64,000 nucleotides of DNA from JADGHX01 sp963837755 (GCA_963837755.1 CAWIOP010000004.1:558001-622000); one strand, 5' to 3'. Positions 10,268 through 19,859 are shown, counted from the stretch's first letter. The notes: generated by a model from the letters alone, not told the origin. Numbers and translations are program-made.

Positions 10268-11611
10268 ATGCGTCGAAAGCTGCTTGTCGTTGCGCTCGGG
10301 GTGCTCGTGTTCTCGTTGGGCGCGTGTTCGAACAAAGACAAGGCCATCGATCTGCCGGCGGAGCTCGCGGACTTCCCCGCCACCCTGCGCGTGCAACGCG
10401 CGTGGAGTGCAGGCGTGGGCGGCGATGGCGAAGAGTTGCGGCTGGGCCTTGGCGTGGCCACCGAAGGTGGCCGAGTGTTTGCGGCCGGCCGAAGTGGCGA
10501 TGTCGTGGCGTTCGATCTGGATACGGGCCGCTCGCTGTGGCGCACGCGCACGAAGACGCTGCTCTCCGGTGGCACGGGCGCCGGTGACGGGCTCGTGGTC
10601 GTCGGCTCCAGCGAAGGCGCAGTGATTGCGCTGAACGGTGCGGATGGCGCCGAGCGCTGGCGCGTGAAGGTGAACGGCGAAGTGCTGTCGGCGCCGGCGG
10701 TTTCGGCTCGCGCCGTCATTGTGCGCACCGTCGATGGCAAATTGCGCGGTCTCGCGCCGGATACCGGCAAAGAGCTGTGGCTCTACGAGCAGCAGGTTCC
10801 GCGTCTCACGCTTCGTGGCACGGCGCTGCCGGTGTTCGCGGGCGATGCGGTCCTCTGCGGGTTCGACAACGGAAAGGTTGTCGCGCTCAGCGCGGCCGAT
10901 GGCTCGCTGCTGTGGGAAGCCACCGTGGCCCCGTCGCGCGGTCGCACGGAGCTGGAGCGGCTCGTAGACATCGACTCCGCGGTAAGGGTGATCAACGACA
11001 ACGTCTACGCCGTGGGCTTCCAGGGGCGCGTCGCCATGCTGGCGCTCGACTCCGGGCAGATATGGTGGGCGCAGGATGCGTCGAGCTATCGCGGCCTCGG
11101 CGTGGATGACGACAACGTCTACATCGCCGCCGCGGATGGCGACGTGGTGGCACTGAAGCGTAGCTCCGGTGCGGAGGTGTGGCGGCAGAAGGGGCTCGCG
11201 CATCGTGGCCTTTCCGCACCCGTCGTCACCGAAAGCGCCGTGGCCGTCGCAGACTTCAAGGGCTACGTGCACTGGCTCGACAAGAGCACAGGCGCGTTCG
11301 TGGCGCGTGCGCAGGCGGGGAGTGGGCGCGTGAGCAATCCGCCCATCGCCTCGGGCGACCGCGTGTTCGTCATCAACGACGAAGGGCGCATCACGGCGTT
11401 CAAGACCGCGCCGATTGCGCTGGCCGATGCGCGGCCGTTGAAGGCTTCGGCGCCTGCGGCCGAGCCGAAGCGACGCGGGCCGCCGTCTGCGAGCGAGCCG
11501 ATCGAAAAGCCCGCGACCGAGCGCGACGCGCCGGCGGAGCCCGTGACGCCTGAGCCATCCGCCGAGTCGCCCGCTGCCGAGGCGCCGCGCGGCCAGGGCA
11601 CGGGTGGTTGA
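10268..11611 (+). CDS. bamB: Outer membrane protein assembly factor BamB
   Basis: Lipoprotein subunit of the BAM complex that scaffolds outer-membrane beta-barrel insertion through BamA. A lipobox VFSLGACS ends the signal peptide (cysteine about residue 20), followed by an eight-bladed PQQ-like propeller with repeated AxDxxTGxxLWR units. The C-terminal 60 residues are a Pro/Ala/Glu-rich tail not seen in E. coli BamB, making this protein 447 aa instead of about 390. It is 2 bp downstream of yfgM and 7 bp upstream of der. Confidence 0.94.
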   Translation: MRRKLLVVALGVLVFSLGACSNKDKAIDLPAELADFPATLRVQRAWSAGVGGDGEELRLGLGVATEGGRVFAAGRSGDVVAFDLDTGRSLWRTRTKTLLSGGTGAGDGLVVVGSSEGAVIALNGADGAERWRVKVNGEVLSAPAVSARAVIVRTVDGKLRGLAPDTGKELWLYEQQVPRLTLRGTALPVFAGDAVLCGFDNGKVVALSAADGSLLWEATVAPSRGRTELERLVDIDSAVRVINDNVYAVGFQGRVAMLALDSGQIWWAQDASSYRGLGVDDDNVYIAAADGDVVALKRSSGAEVWRQKGLAHRGLSAPVVTESAVAVADFKGYVHWLDKSTGAFVARAQAGSGRVSNPPIASGDRVFVINDEGRITAFKTAPIALADARPLKASAPAAEPKRRGPPSASEPIEKPATERDAPAEPVTPEPSAESPAAEAPRGQGTGG

Positions 11612-11618
11612 GTAATTG

Positions 11619-13131
11619 ATGCTGCCAGTCATCGCGCTCGTCGGCCGGCCCAACGTCGGCAAATCGACTCTCTTCAATGTATTGACCGGAACCCGCGACG
11701 CCATCGTCGCGGACGTTCCCGGTGTGACGCGTGACCGGCAGTATGGCTTCGGCCGAGTAGGGCCCATGCCCTATGTGGCAATCGACACCGGCGGGCTCGT
11801 CGAGAACCCTGTCGGCATCGAGACGCAGATGCGCGTGCAGACCGAGCGCGCCATCGAGGAAGCGGACCGGTTCATCTTCATCGCCGACGCGCGCGCCGGC
11901 CTCACGCACCAGGACCAGTTCGTCGCGCGCGAGCTGCGGCGCTCGGGCAAGCCCGTCTTCCTGGCCGTCAACAAGGCGGAGAGCCTGGATACCTCGGTGG
12001 TGTCCGCGGAGTTTCACGCGCTGGCTCTGGGCGAGCCCATCTGCATATCCGCCACGCATGGGCAGGGCACGACAGAGCTCATGGAGCGCGTGCTCGAAGG
12101 CATCGAGCCCGTTGAAGCCGATGACCCGTCGAGGTCCACCGCCATTCGCATCGCCGTGATTGGCCGGCCTAACGTGGGCAAGTCCACGCTGGTGAATCGC
12201 CTGCTCGGGCAGGAGCGCGTGATCGCCAGCGAAGAGCCCGGCACCACGCGCGACAGCATCCTCGTGCCGTTTCATCGGGACGATCACGACTTCCTGCTCA
12301 TCGACACGGCCGGCGTGCGCCGGCGCTCGAAGGTTGAAGACGTCATCGAGCGTGTCAGCGTCGCCAAGACGCTGCAGGCCATCGAGCATGCGCATGTGGT
12401 CATTCTCGTGCTCGACGCGCACGAGCAGGTGGGCGAGCAGGACGCAAGCGTGCTGGGTCTTGCGCTACAGCGCGGGCGCGCGGTGCTCATCGCCGTGAAC
12501 AAGTGGGATCACATTCCCCTCGAGCAGCGCGACGATATCCGCCGGCAGGTGGAGTTGAAGCTGGATTTCGTGCCGTTCGCGCCGGTGCACTTCATCTCCG
12601 CGCGGCATGGCACGGGCGTGGGCGTTCTCGTCGGCGACATGATTCACGCGTACGAATCGGCCATGCGCGAGATGCGCACGCAAGACCTCAGCCGCGCGCT
12701 CGAAAAGGCGATGACCGCACACCAGCCCCCGCTCGTGCACGGCCGCCGCATCAAGCTGCGCTATGCGCACCAGGGTGGCCGCAATCCGCCCCGCATCGTG
12801 ATCCACGGCAACCAGACCGAGCACGTGCCCGACGCTTACTCGCGCTATCTGTCGAACATGTTCCGCAAGTCGTTCGACCTGTTCGCGACGCCGGTGTTCG
12901 GTGGAGTTCCGCAGCGACAAGAACCCGTTCACGGAGCGCCTGCGCGAGAAGCGCCAGTCGAGCGCGCGCCCAGGCAAGGCCACCGCGAAAAACCCCGGCA
13001 GCAAGAACCGCCGCGCCTCCGACGAGCGCACGCAGAAGAGGCGGAAGAAGGCGAAGCGCGAGGCAGCGCGCGCGACGCGCGGTGGTGCGAAGCCCCGCAA
13101 AGGCCCTGCCCGCAGTCCTCGCCGCCCCTGA
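11619..13131 (+). CDS. der: Ribosome biogenesis GTPase Der (one frameshift near the 3' end)
   Basis: Essential tandem GTPase that matures the 50S ribosomal subunit. Two G domains are visible, each with GRPNVGKST (about residues 8 and 186), a DTAG/DTGG G3 motif and an NK-D G4 motif, followed by the KH-like domain. At about 12899-12904 the frame breaks after DLFATPVF; removing one G restores VEFRSDKNPF and a basic C-terminal tail, giving 503 aa. A broken der would be lethal, so this is best read as an inserted base in the assembly. Start: ATG 11619 gives MLPVIALVGRPNVG; a TTG lies one codon upstream. Confidence 0.93.
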
Positions 13132-13167
13132 ATTTGTAGCGGCGCAGGGCGAGCCGCATGCGGCGTA

Positions 13168-13496
13168 GTGCGGGCAGACCACCCTCATCGCAAACCGCAG
13201 CGGCTGTTCGATTCGTTCGAGCCGTACGACCAGACGCGGCTGGAACGGAAGATCGGGGCCGCGCCGGCCGAAATGTCGGGGAAAACGTCGGTGAAAATGT
13301 CGGGGAAAACTCCTGATCGCATTCTTACGCTGCTCCGCAGCGCTCCGAACCTCGCCATTCCCGATATCGCAGCGGTACTCGGTAAGACCGAGCGTACTGT
13401 TCGAACGAGTGATCCGCGACCTGAAATCGACAGGTCGACTGGAACGCGCTGGTTCAGCCCGGGGCGGGCAGTGGATCGTCCGGGAGTCCGACTGAG
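13168..13496 (+). pseudogene. Winged-helix fragment like the C-terminus of RecG-like/AlbA_2 ATP-binding proteins
   Basis: A short frame with two near-copies of MSGKT/VKMSGKT leads into a winged-helix motif (ILTLLRSAPNLAIPDIAAVLGKTERTV). After skipping one base at about 13402 it continues as ERVIRDLKSTGRLERAGSA and ends GGQWIVRESD-stop at about 13495. That pattern (repeated short Gly-containing motif, then helix-turn-helix and GGxW wing) is the usual tail of RecG-like predicted transcriptional regulators. The large N-terminal part is missing, so this is probably a remnant, although a small free-standing HTH protein is possible. Confidence 0.5.
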
Positions 13497-13653
13497 CAGA
13501 CGCGCGAATTGTCGATTCGAAACGGCGCACGTGCGGCTCTGACACGCCCATTTCTCGACGTTTCCACCGGGCACGCGCATCCCAGCGCCGCCCGGATCTC
13601 TACACCATCGTCATGAACTCGCCCAACCAGCGGCGCGCTTCGATTGACGGTGG

Positions 13654-13667
13654 TGTACAATTGTGCA
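13654..13667. promoter_or_regulatory. Near-perfect palindrome at the start of brnT (candidate operator)
   Basis: TGTACAATTGTGCA matches its reverse complement at 12 of 14 positions. It lies behind a TTGACG (13644) and ahead of CATACT (13666), which could be -35 and -10 elements. BrnA antitoxins of this family repress their own operon, so this is a good place for the operator. It overlaps the GTG used as the brnT start, which leaves that start open to question. Confidence 0.45.
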
Positions 13668-13950
13668 TACTCTAAGGAAGCTCGAATACGAATGGGATTC
13701 GGAGAAGGCGAAGGTCAACGCGCGCAAGCACGGCGTGAGTTTTGCCGATGCGGCACTCGCTCTGGGCGATGACTTTGCGTTGACCCGGCACGATCCGGAC
13801 TCCAATGGCGAGGTTCGCCATGTATCGATCGGAATGGATCCCATGTTTCGCATCCTCGTGACCGTGTTTACGTTCCGGGGCGACAAGGTCCGAATCATCT
13901 CCGCCCGCAAGGCCACTGCCACCGAACGCCATCTCTATCGGCAACGCTGA
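13663..13950 (+). CDS. brnT: BrnT-family toxin
   Basis: RelE-fold ribonuclease toxin of a type II toxin-antitoxin pair, 95 aa. The family hallmarks are clear: YEWDSEKAKVNARKHGVSF near the N-terminus, then a beta strand VRHVSIGM and the C-terminal VRIISARKATATERHLY with the conserved RxISAR element. Translation appears to begin at a GTG. The toxin comes first and its stop overlaps the antitoxin start, the usual BrnTA layout. Confidence 0.9.
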   Translation: MHTLRKLEYEWDSEKAKVNARKHGVSFADAALALGDDFALTRHDPDSNGEVRHVSIGMDPMFRILVTVFTFRGDKVRIISARKATATERHLYRQR

Positions 13951-14204
13951 TGCGCAAGCAATACGACTTTTCCAAAGCAAAGCGAGGCGCCGTCGTGCGT
14001 GAGGCGAAGGGTAAGACCCGCATCACCATTCGCCTCGACGACGCGGTGCTCGAGTGGTTCAAGCAGCAGGTCGAGGCGGCCGGCGGCGGCAACTATCAGT
14101 CACTGATCAACTCGACGCTGCGCGAACACATCGCGCAGCAGCGCGAACCGCTGGAGGCCACCCTGCGTCGCGTAGTGCGAGAAGAGCTTCGTCGAGTGAA
14201 GTAG
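13950..14204 (+). CDS. brnA: BrnA-family antitoxin
   Basis: Ribbon-helix-helix antitoxin of 84 aa that would bind and neutralise BrnT and repress the operon. It begins MRKQYDFSKAKRG and has the RHH core KTRITIRLDDAVLEWFKQQVE followed by NYQSLINSTLREHI, which match the BrnA family. It overlaps brnT by one base, giving tight stoichiometric coupling. The pair sits beside a gene fragment between der and xseA, consistent with a small mobile insertion. Confidence 0.9.
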   Translation: MRKQYDFSKAKRGAVVREAKGKTRITIRLDDAVLEWFKQQVEAAGGGNYQSLINSTLREHIAQQREPLEATLRRVVREELRRVK

Positions 14205-14228
14205 GGTGAGGTGGCAGATACCGGCGGC

Positions 14229-15143
14229 TTAGCGGGAGGTCTTGGAGTCCGACTGAGCAGGCTTTGCGGCGGGTTTTGCCTTCGGCTCCGGCGGCAGGAA
14301 GAGCGCAGGGTCGACCATCGTGCGATTCAGCGTTACGCCCCAATGCAGGTGCGGGCCCGTGACGCGGCCGGTGGCGCCGACCTTGCCGAGGATGTCACCT
14401 GACTTCACCACGTCGCCGGGCTTCACGTCGATGGCGCTCAGGTGGCAATACATGGTGACGAGGCCCTGGCCGTGGTCGACGAGCACGGTGTTGCCGTTGA
14501 AGAAGAAGTCGCCGGTTTGCGCAACGCGGCCGTCCGCAGGGGATTTGATGGGCGTGCCCGTGGGGGCGGCGATGTCCATGCCGGTGTGCGGGTTGCGCGG
14601 TTGATCGTTGAAAACGCGGCGCAGGCCGTAGGAGCTCGAGCGGCGGCCCGGAACGGGCTGTTGAAAGCGCAGCGTGGAGGGGGGCGCGTCTGAAAACGTT
14701 GCGAGTGCTTCCTGAATGACAGGCCGCTCACGTTCGGTGCGGGCCCTATCCGCGGGCGAAAGATCGACCACGCGCGGCTCGACCTTCAGGCGTTGCTCCG
14801 AATACCTCTTGGGCTTCACCTCGAATTCGACGCGCTGCTGCGCGCCGTCGCCCGATTCCACGAGGAGCTCCGCCTTGCCCGGCTCTTTCGATAGCGGAAT
14901 GCCGACAATTGCGCGCCAGTGATCGCCTTCGCGAACCACCATCGCTGGCGCGTCGTCGAACGAGACCGCCGGGCGCTGCCCGGCAGCACCGGGAATCGCC
15001 GTCATGAACACGCCGCCCGGCACGTGGCTTTCCCTCGGAAGCGTCAGCTTGGCGCCGCCATCGCCTGATGCAGCATGGGCGCCGCTCGCATTGAGAAGCA
15101 CGCAGGCCAGAGCAAGGCCCAGGAATCCGCCACGATTGCTCAT
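14229..15143 (-). CDS. Secreted M23-family (LytM) metallopeptidase
   Basis: Periplasmic zinc endopeptidase or LytM-type regulator acting on peptidoglycan crosslinks. A signal peptide covers residues 1-24 (GLALACVLLNASGAHA). An N-terminal Ig-like domain is followed by the LytM domain, which has both zinc motifs: HTGMD (first His and Asp) and HLHWG (last His), plus the catalytic YCHLS. All metal ligands are kept, so it is probably an active enzyme. The C-terminal tail is Lys/Ala/Pro-rich. ATG 15143 is used; a TTG at 15158 overlapping the xseA stop is an alternative. It follows xseA on the same strand. Confidence 0.88.
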   Translation of the reverse strand: MSNRGGFLGLALACVLLNASGAHAASGDGGAKLTLPRESHVPGGVFMTAIPGAAGQRPAVSFDDAPAMVVREGDHWRAIVGIPLSKEPGKAELLVESGDGAQQRVEFEVKPKRYSEQRLKVEPRVVDLSPADRARTERERPVIQEALATFSDAPPSTLRFQQPVPGRRSSSYGLRRVFNDQPRNPHTGMDIAAPTGTPIKSPADGRVAQTGDFFFNGNTVLVDHGQGLVTMYCHLSAIDVKPGDVVKSGDILGKVGATGRVTGPHLHWGVTLNRTMVDPALFLPPEPKAKPAAKPAQSDSKTSR

Positions 15144-15154
15144 GAGTCGACGTT

Positions 15155-16525
15155 TCAATCCTCTTTGCCCGTGACTTTCGCGCGCACCTTCCCGCGCGCA
15201 ACCTGTGCCTGGATGTCGTCCCCCACCTGCAGCGACGCTGCATCAGTCACCAGCGCGCCATCTGCGCCTCGCGTCACGATGGCGAAGCCGCGCTCGAGCG
15301 TGGCGAGCGGGCTCACGGTGTTGAGCGTGCGCACGGCAAGCGTGAGCCGATGCTCGGCGCGGGCGATGTGATCGGTCCAGGCGTGCCGCAAGCGGGCCGC
15401 GAGCGATTCGTGCCTGAGGCACATATCCCTCACGCGTCGCTCAGGCGAGTGCTGGAGCAGGCCGGTCATCGCCTCACTCATTCGACTGCGGCTGTGATGA
15501 AGCGCGCCGCGTATCGCACCGGCGAGCCGCTGTTCCAGGTCATCCAGCCGCTGCTCCTGCTGTTGCAGACGCGCGCCGGGGTGCATGAGCTTGAGGCGCG
15601 ACCCCGCGGCGTCGAAGCGGCTGGAAATGGTTCGCAGCTCGCGCCGCATGGCCACGACGAGGCGGTCTGCCGTGCGCGCGAGCACGTCCAGGCATGCGTT
15701 CCGGTCTGGCACGACGAGCTCGGCGGCGCCTGACGGCGTCGGCGCCCGCGCATCGGCCACGAAATCCGCAATGGTGAAATCCACTTCGTGCCCGATGCCG
15801 CTCACCACCGGCAGCGTGCTTGCATGAATGGCACGCGCCACGGCCTCGTCATTGAAGGCCCACAGGTCTTCGATCGACCCGCCGCCGCGCGCGACGATGA
15901 GCACATCGCACTCCGCCCGCGCGTTCGCCACCGCGAAGGCTTCCATGATCGCGGGGATCGCGGCCGCGCCCTGAACGGGCGTGGGGTAAATGACGACCGA
16001 AGCCGGCGGAAACCGCCGCGCCAGAATGTGCAGCACATCCCGGATCGCCGCCCCCGTGGGTGAGGTAATCACGCCGATGCGGCGTGGAAAGCGTGGCAGC
16101 TCACGCTTGCGCTCCAGCGCGAACAAGCCTTCCGCCGCCAGCTTGGCCTTGAGGCGCTCGAACTCACGCTTCAGCGCGCCGACGCCGGCTTCTTCCAGGT
16201 GCTCGACGATGAGCTGGTAGTCCCCGCGCGGCTCGTACATCGTGACGCGCCCGCGTGCGAGCACGAGTTGCCCCGCTTTCGGCGTGAAGCCCACGCCGTT
16301 GTTCTTCTGGCGGAACATCGCGCAGCGAATCTGCGCTTCGCGATCCTTCAGCGAGAAATACCAATGGCCGGACGACGGCGCGGAGAAATTGGAGAGCTCG
16401 CCTTCGAGCCACACGACCGGCATGCCGTGCTCCAGCAGCAGGCGCACTTCGCGATTGAGGCGCGAGACCGAATAGACGTTGCGTTCGGCCTGGGCGCCGA
16501 GGGCAGGCGCGCTGGGGGAGGACAT
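15155..16525 (-). CDS. xseA: Exodeoxyribonuclease VII large subunit
   Basis: Catalytic subunit of ExoVII, which degrades single-stranded DNA to oligonucleotides in repair. It is 456 aa. The N-terminal OB fold reads VWLEGELSNFSAPSSGHWYFSLKD, the catalytic core holds RRIGVITSPTGAAIRD and DVLIVARGGGSIEDLWAFN, and a long coiled-coil and a C-terminal VGDDIQAQVARGKVRAKV follow. The start at 16525 (MSSPSAPA) is preferred because the upstream extension has no homology. The gene is divergent from guaB. No xseB is visible in the window. Confidence 0.95.
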   Translation of the reverse strand: MSSPSAPALGAQAERNVYSVSRLNREVRLLLEHGMPVVWLEGELSNFSAPSSGHWYFSLKDREAQIRCAMFRQKNNGVGFTPKAGQLVLARGRVTMYEPRGDYQLIVEHLEEAGVGALKREFERLKAKLAAEGLFALERKRELPRFPRRIGVITSPTGAAIRDVLHILARRFPPASVVIYPTPVQGAAAIPAIMEAFAVANARAECDVLIVARGGGSIEDLWAFNDEAVARAIHASTLPVVSGIGHEVDFTIADFVADARAPTPSGAAELVVPDRNACLDVLARTADRLVVAMRRELRTISSRFDAAGSRLKLMHPGARLQQQEQRLDDLEQRLAGAIRGALHHSRSRMSEAMTGLLQHSPERRVRDMCLRHESLAARLRHAWTDHIARAEHRLTLAVRTLNTVSPLATLERGFAIVTRGADGALVTDAASLQVGDDIQAQVARGKVRAKVTGKED

Positions 16526-16637
16526 TGGCTTCACCTGGAGGGCGCTGTGGCGCTGGCGGGCGCAGGGCACGCGCGAGACCTGTTCCGCGCGACCCAAGAG
16601 GGCCCGGATGACACCCTACCACACGTCCGCCAATAGG

Positions 16638-16666
16638 TTTACCCACCGGGGCCCAGTGCGTACAAT
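16638..16666 (+). promoter_or_regulatory. Sigma-70-type promoter for guaB-guaA
   Basis: TTTACC (16638-16643) and TACAAT (16661-16666) are separated by exactly 17 bp, a good match to -35 and -10 consensus. It lies 62 bp before the guaB start in the spacer shared with divergent xseA. Confidence 0.6.
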
Positions 16667-16687
16667 CGCGCGCCAATCTCACCCCCC

Positions 16688-16725
16688 ACCTGGCGGGGCA
16701 CACCGGCAAAGCCGGTACCTGGCGG
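16688..16725 (+). promoter_or_regulatory. Hairpin flanked by a direct repeat in the guaB leader
   Basis: ACCGGC-AAA-GCCGGT (16702-16716) is a perfect short hairpin. It is bracketed by two copies of ACCTGGCGG (16688-16696 and 16717-16725), the second ending 3 bp before the guaB ATG. It could modulate ribosome access or bind a protein. It does not match the purine riboswitch consensus. Confidence 0.4.
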
Positions 16726-16728
16726 TCC

Positions 16729-18195
16729 ATGCGAATCCTCGAAGAAGCACTGACCTTCGACGATGTCCTTTTAGTCCCGGCTTACTCGGAAATCCTGCCG
16801 CGCGAGGTCGACCTGTCTACGCAGGTCACCAGGCGTATCCGGCTGAATATTCCGCTGTTGTCCGCGGCGATGGACACGGTCACCGAGGCGCGCCTCGCCA
16901 TCACCATCGCCCAGGAAGGCGGGATGGGCATCGTCCACAAGAACATGCCCATCGAGGCGCAGGCCACCGAAGTGGCGCGCGTGAAGAAATACGAGAGCGG
17001 GGTCATCAAAGACCCGATCACGGTCCCGCCCGAGATGACCATCCGCGAGGTGCTGGAGCTCACGCGCTCGCGGGGCATCTCCGGCGTGCCGGTCGTGGTG
17101 GGCAAGAAGGTGGTGGGCATCGTCACGCACCGTGACCTGCGTTTCGAAGAGAAGCTCGACGCGCCCGTCTCCTCGGTGATGACGCCGCAGGAGCGCCTGA
17201 TCACCGTGCGCGAGAACGCGCCCAAGCACGAAGTGCTGGGGCTGCTCCACAAACACCGCATCGAGAAGGTGCTGGTCGTGAACAGCGACCATGAGCTCGC
17301 CGGCATGATCACGGTGAAGGATTTCCAGAAGGCCACGGAATTCCCGCGCGCCTGCAAGGACGAAGGTGGGCGCCTGCGCGTGGGCGCCGCCGTGGGCACC
17401 ACGGCAGACACGCTCGACCGGGTGGCCGCGCTTCGTGAGGCGGGCGTGGACCTCGTTGTGGTGGATACCGCTCACGGGCACCACCGCGGCGTCATCGACA
17501 TGGTCCGCCGCATCAAGACCAAGTGGGGCGATCTCCAGGTCATTGCGGGCAACATCGCCACGGCAGACGCCGCGCGCGCCCTCGTCGATGCCGGCGCAGA
17601 CGCCGTCAAGGTGGGCATCGGCCCGGGTTCCATCTGCACAACGCGCATCGTCGCGGGTGTGGGCGTGCCACAGATTTCCGCCGTTTCGATGGTGGCAGAC
17701 GCACTGGCGAAGACCGATGTGTCGTTGATTTCGGATGGCGGCATCCGCTTCTCCGGCGACATCGCCAAGGCGCTCGCCGCGGGCGCGCATGCCGTCATGA
17801 TCGGCAGCCTGTTCGCCGGCACCCTGGAGTCGCCCGGCGAGGTGGAGCTGTATCAGGGCGCCAGCTACAAGTCTTACCGCGGCATGGGCTCACTCGGCGC
17901 CATGGCAGAGCGCCACGGCTCCGCCGACCGTTACTTCCAGGATGCCTCCACCGAGCTGCAGAAGCTCGTGCCGGAAGGTGTGGAAGGCCGCGTGCCCTAC
18001 AAGGGCAGCGTGGTGCAGATACTTCAGCAGCTCGGCGGCGGCCTGCGCGCGGCGATGGGCTACACCGGCAGCCGCAACATCACCGACCTGCGCACCCGGC
18101 CGAACTTTGTGCGAATCACGAACGCGGGCGTGCGCGAAAGCCACGTCCACGACGTGACCATCACCAAAGAGGCTCCCAACTACCGCGTCTCGTGA
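16729..18195 (+). CDS. guaB: Inosine-5'-monophosphate dehydrogenase
   Basis: Oxidises IMP to XMP with NAD, the first committed step to GMP. It is 488 aa. The TIM barrel is interrupted by a CBS pair (about residues 95-205, VIKDPITVPPEMTIREVL and PVSSVMTPQERLITV). The catalytic cysteine C303 is in GPGSICTTRI, and the mobile flap carries YRGMGSLGAM. guaA follows after 8 bp, so the pair forms the usual guaBA operon. Confidence 0.97.
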   Translation: MRILEEALTFDDVLLVPAYSEILPREVDLSTQVTRRIRLNIPLLSAAMDTVTEARLAITIAQEGGMGIVHKNMPIEAQATEVARVKKYESGVIKDPITVPPEMTIREVLELTRSRGISGVPVVVGKKVVGIVTHRDLRFEEKLDAPVSSVMTPQERLITVRENAPKHEVLGLLHKHRIEKVLVVNSDHELAGMITVKDFQKATEFPRACKDEGGRLRVGAAVGTTADTLDRVAALREAGVDLVVVDTAHGHHRGVIDMVRRIKTKWGDLQVIAGNIATADAARALVDAGADAVKVGIGPGSICTTRIVAGVGVPQISAVSMVADALAKTDVSLISDGGIRFSGDIAKALAAGAHAVMIGSLFAGTLESPGEVELYQGASYKSYRGMGSLGAMAERHGSADRYFQDASTELQKLVPEGVEGRVPYKGSVVQILQQLGGGLRAAMGYTGSRNITDLRTRPNFVRITNAGVRESHVHDVTITKEAPNYRVS

Positions 18196-18203
18196 GTCCG
18201 TCA

Positions 18204-19850
18204 ATGCAAAGCGTGGCACATCCGATGAATTCCTCACCCGCAGCTCATCCGGCTGACGCGCCCCGGGCTGAGGCGCCCCCGGACATCCACGCCGACCGGA
18301 TTCTCATCCTCGACTTCGGCGCGCAATACTCGCAGCTCATCGCGCGGCGCGTGCGCGAGCTCGGCGTCTATTGCGAGCTTCTCCCCTGGGACATCACGGA
18401 CGACGAAGTCCGCGCCTTCAAGCCACGCGGGATCATCCTTTCCGGCGGCCCGGAGTCCGTGACCGATGCGAAGCCGCCCCGCGCGCCGGATGCGGTGTTC
18501 ACGCTCGGCGTGCCGGTGCTCGGCATCTGCTACGGCATGCAGACCATGGCGCAGCAGTTGGGCGGGCGCGTGGCGCCGTCGACCAAGCGCGAGTTCGGGT
18601 ATGCGGCCGTCACGGTCGCCAGCGGCTGCCGGTTGTTCGGCGATCTGGCGGACAGGCTAGACCCGAACGGCCGTGCCGTGCTCGACGTGTGGATGAGCCA
18701 CGGCGATCGCGTTGAAGAAGTGCCAGAAGGTTTCACGGTCACTGCCCGCACAGCCCACGCCCCGCTCGCCGCCATGAGCGACGAGAAGCGGCGCTTTTAC
18801 GGCGTGCAGTTCCACCCGGAAGTCACGCACACGAAGCAGGGCGCGTTGCTGCTGCAGCGGTTCGTGCGAGACATCTGCGAGTGCGCCGATCGCTGGCGCG
18901 TCGGCAACATCATCGAAGACGCCATCGCGCGCGTGCGTGCCCAGGTGGGCACCGGCAAAGTGCTGCTGGGTTTGTCGGGCGGCGTGGATTCGTCCGTGGT
19001 GGCGGCGCTGCTTCACAAGGCCATTGGCGACCAGCTCGTCTGTGTATTCGTCGACACGGGCCTGCTGCGCCTGAATGAAGGCGACGACGTCATGCGCACG
19101 TTCGCGGATCACCTCGGCGTGAAGGTCATTCGTGCGAATGCCGAAGCGCGCTTCCTCGGCGCGCTCGCTGGCGTCACAGACCCGGAAGCCAAGCGCAAGG
19201 TCATCGGCAAGAGCTTCATCGACGTGTTCGATGAAGAGTCCCACAAGCTCGCGGGCGTGGATTTCCTCGCGCAGGGCACGATCTACCCGGATGTCATCGA
19301 GTCCGCCGGCGCGCGCACGGGCAAGGCGCACGTCATCAAGTCGCATCACAACGTGGGCGGCTTGCCGGCGAACATGCGCATGAAGCTGGTGGAGCCGCTG
19401 CGCGAGTTGTTCAAGGACGAGGTGCGCAAGCTCGGTGTGGAGCTGGGGCTGCCGCGCGAGATGGTGTATCGCCACCCGTTCCCGGGCCCGGGCCTCGGGG
19501 TGCGCATCCTTGGCGAGGTGAAGAAGGAATACGCGGACCTGCTGCGCAAGGCCGATGCCATCTTCATCGAAGAGCTGCGCAAGCACGATCTCTACGACAA
19601 GACGAGCCAGGCCTTCGCGGTATTCCTGCCGGTGCGCTCGGTCGCTGTGATGGGCGATGGGCGCCGTTACGACTATGTCATCTCACTGCGTGCGGTCGAG
19701 ACGGTGGATTTCATGACGGCGCACTGGGCGCGCCTGCCCTACGATTTCCTCGACGTCGTGTCCCGCCGCATCTGCAATGAAGTCGCGGGCATCTCGCGCG
19801 TGGTGTATGACATTTCAGGGAAGCCGCCGGCCACCATCGAGTGGGAGTAG
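18204..19850 (+). CDS. guaA: GMP synthase (glutamine-hydrolysing)
   Basis: Converts XMP to GMP using glutamine amide nitrogen. The class I glutaminase domain is N-terminal (ILDFGAQYSQLIARRVREL; nucleophile in LGICYGMQ; His/Glu in QFHPEVTHT), the ATP pyrophosphatase P-loop is LSGGVDSSVVAAL, and the C-terminal dimerisation domain ends KPPATIEWE. From ATG 18204 the protein is 548 aa, somewhat longer than E. coli GuaA (525) because of a disordered, Ala/Pro-rich N-terminus. ATG 18225 is an alternative start, 7 residues shorter. Confidence 0.96.
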   Translation: MQSVAHPMNSSPAAHPADAPRAEAPPDIHADRILILDFGAQYSQLIARRVRELGVYCELLPWDITDDEVRAFKPRGIILSGGPESVTDAKPPRAPDAVFTLGVPVLGICYGMQTMAQQLGGRVAPSTKREFGYAAVTVASGCRLFGDLADRLDPNGRAVLDVWMSHGDRVEEVPEGFTVTARTAHAPLAAMSDEKRRFYGVQFHPEVTHTKQGALLLQRFVRDICECADRWRVGNIIEDAIARVRAQVGTGKVLLGLSGGVDSSVVAALLHKAIGDQLVCVFVDTGLLRLNEGDDVMRTFADHLGVKVIRANAEARFLGALAGVTDPEAKRKVIGKSFIDVFDEESHKLAGVDFLAQGTIYPDVIESAGARTGKAHVIKSHHNVGGLPANMRMKLVEPLRELFKDEVRKLGVELGLPREMVYRHPFPGPGLGVRILGEVKKEYADLLRKADAIFIEELRKHDLYDKTSQAFAVFLPVRSVAVMGDGRRYDYVISLRAVETVDFMTAHWARLPYDFLDVVSRRICNEVAGISRVVYDISGKPPATIEWE

Positions 19851-19859
19851 CGCCGCGCC

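Noticed and set aside
16667..16728. Possible purine riboswitch before guaB
   Set aside because: The leader is only about 60 bases and lacks the three-way junction core; only a simple hairpin is present.
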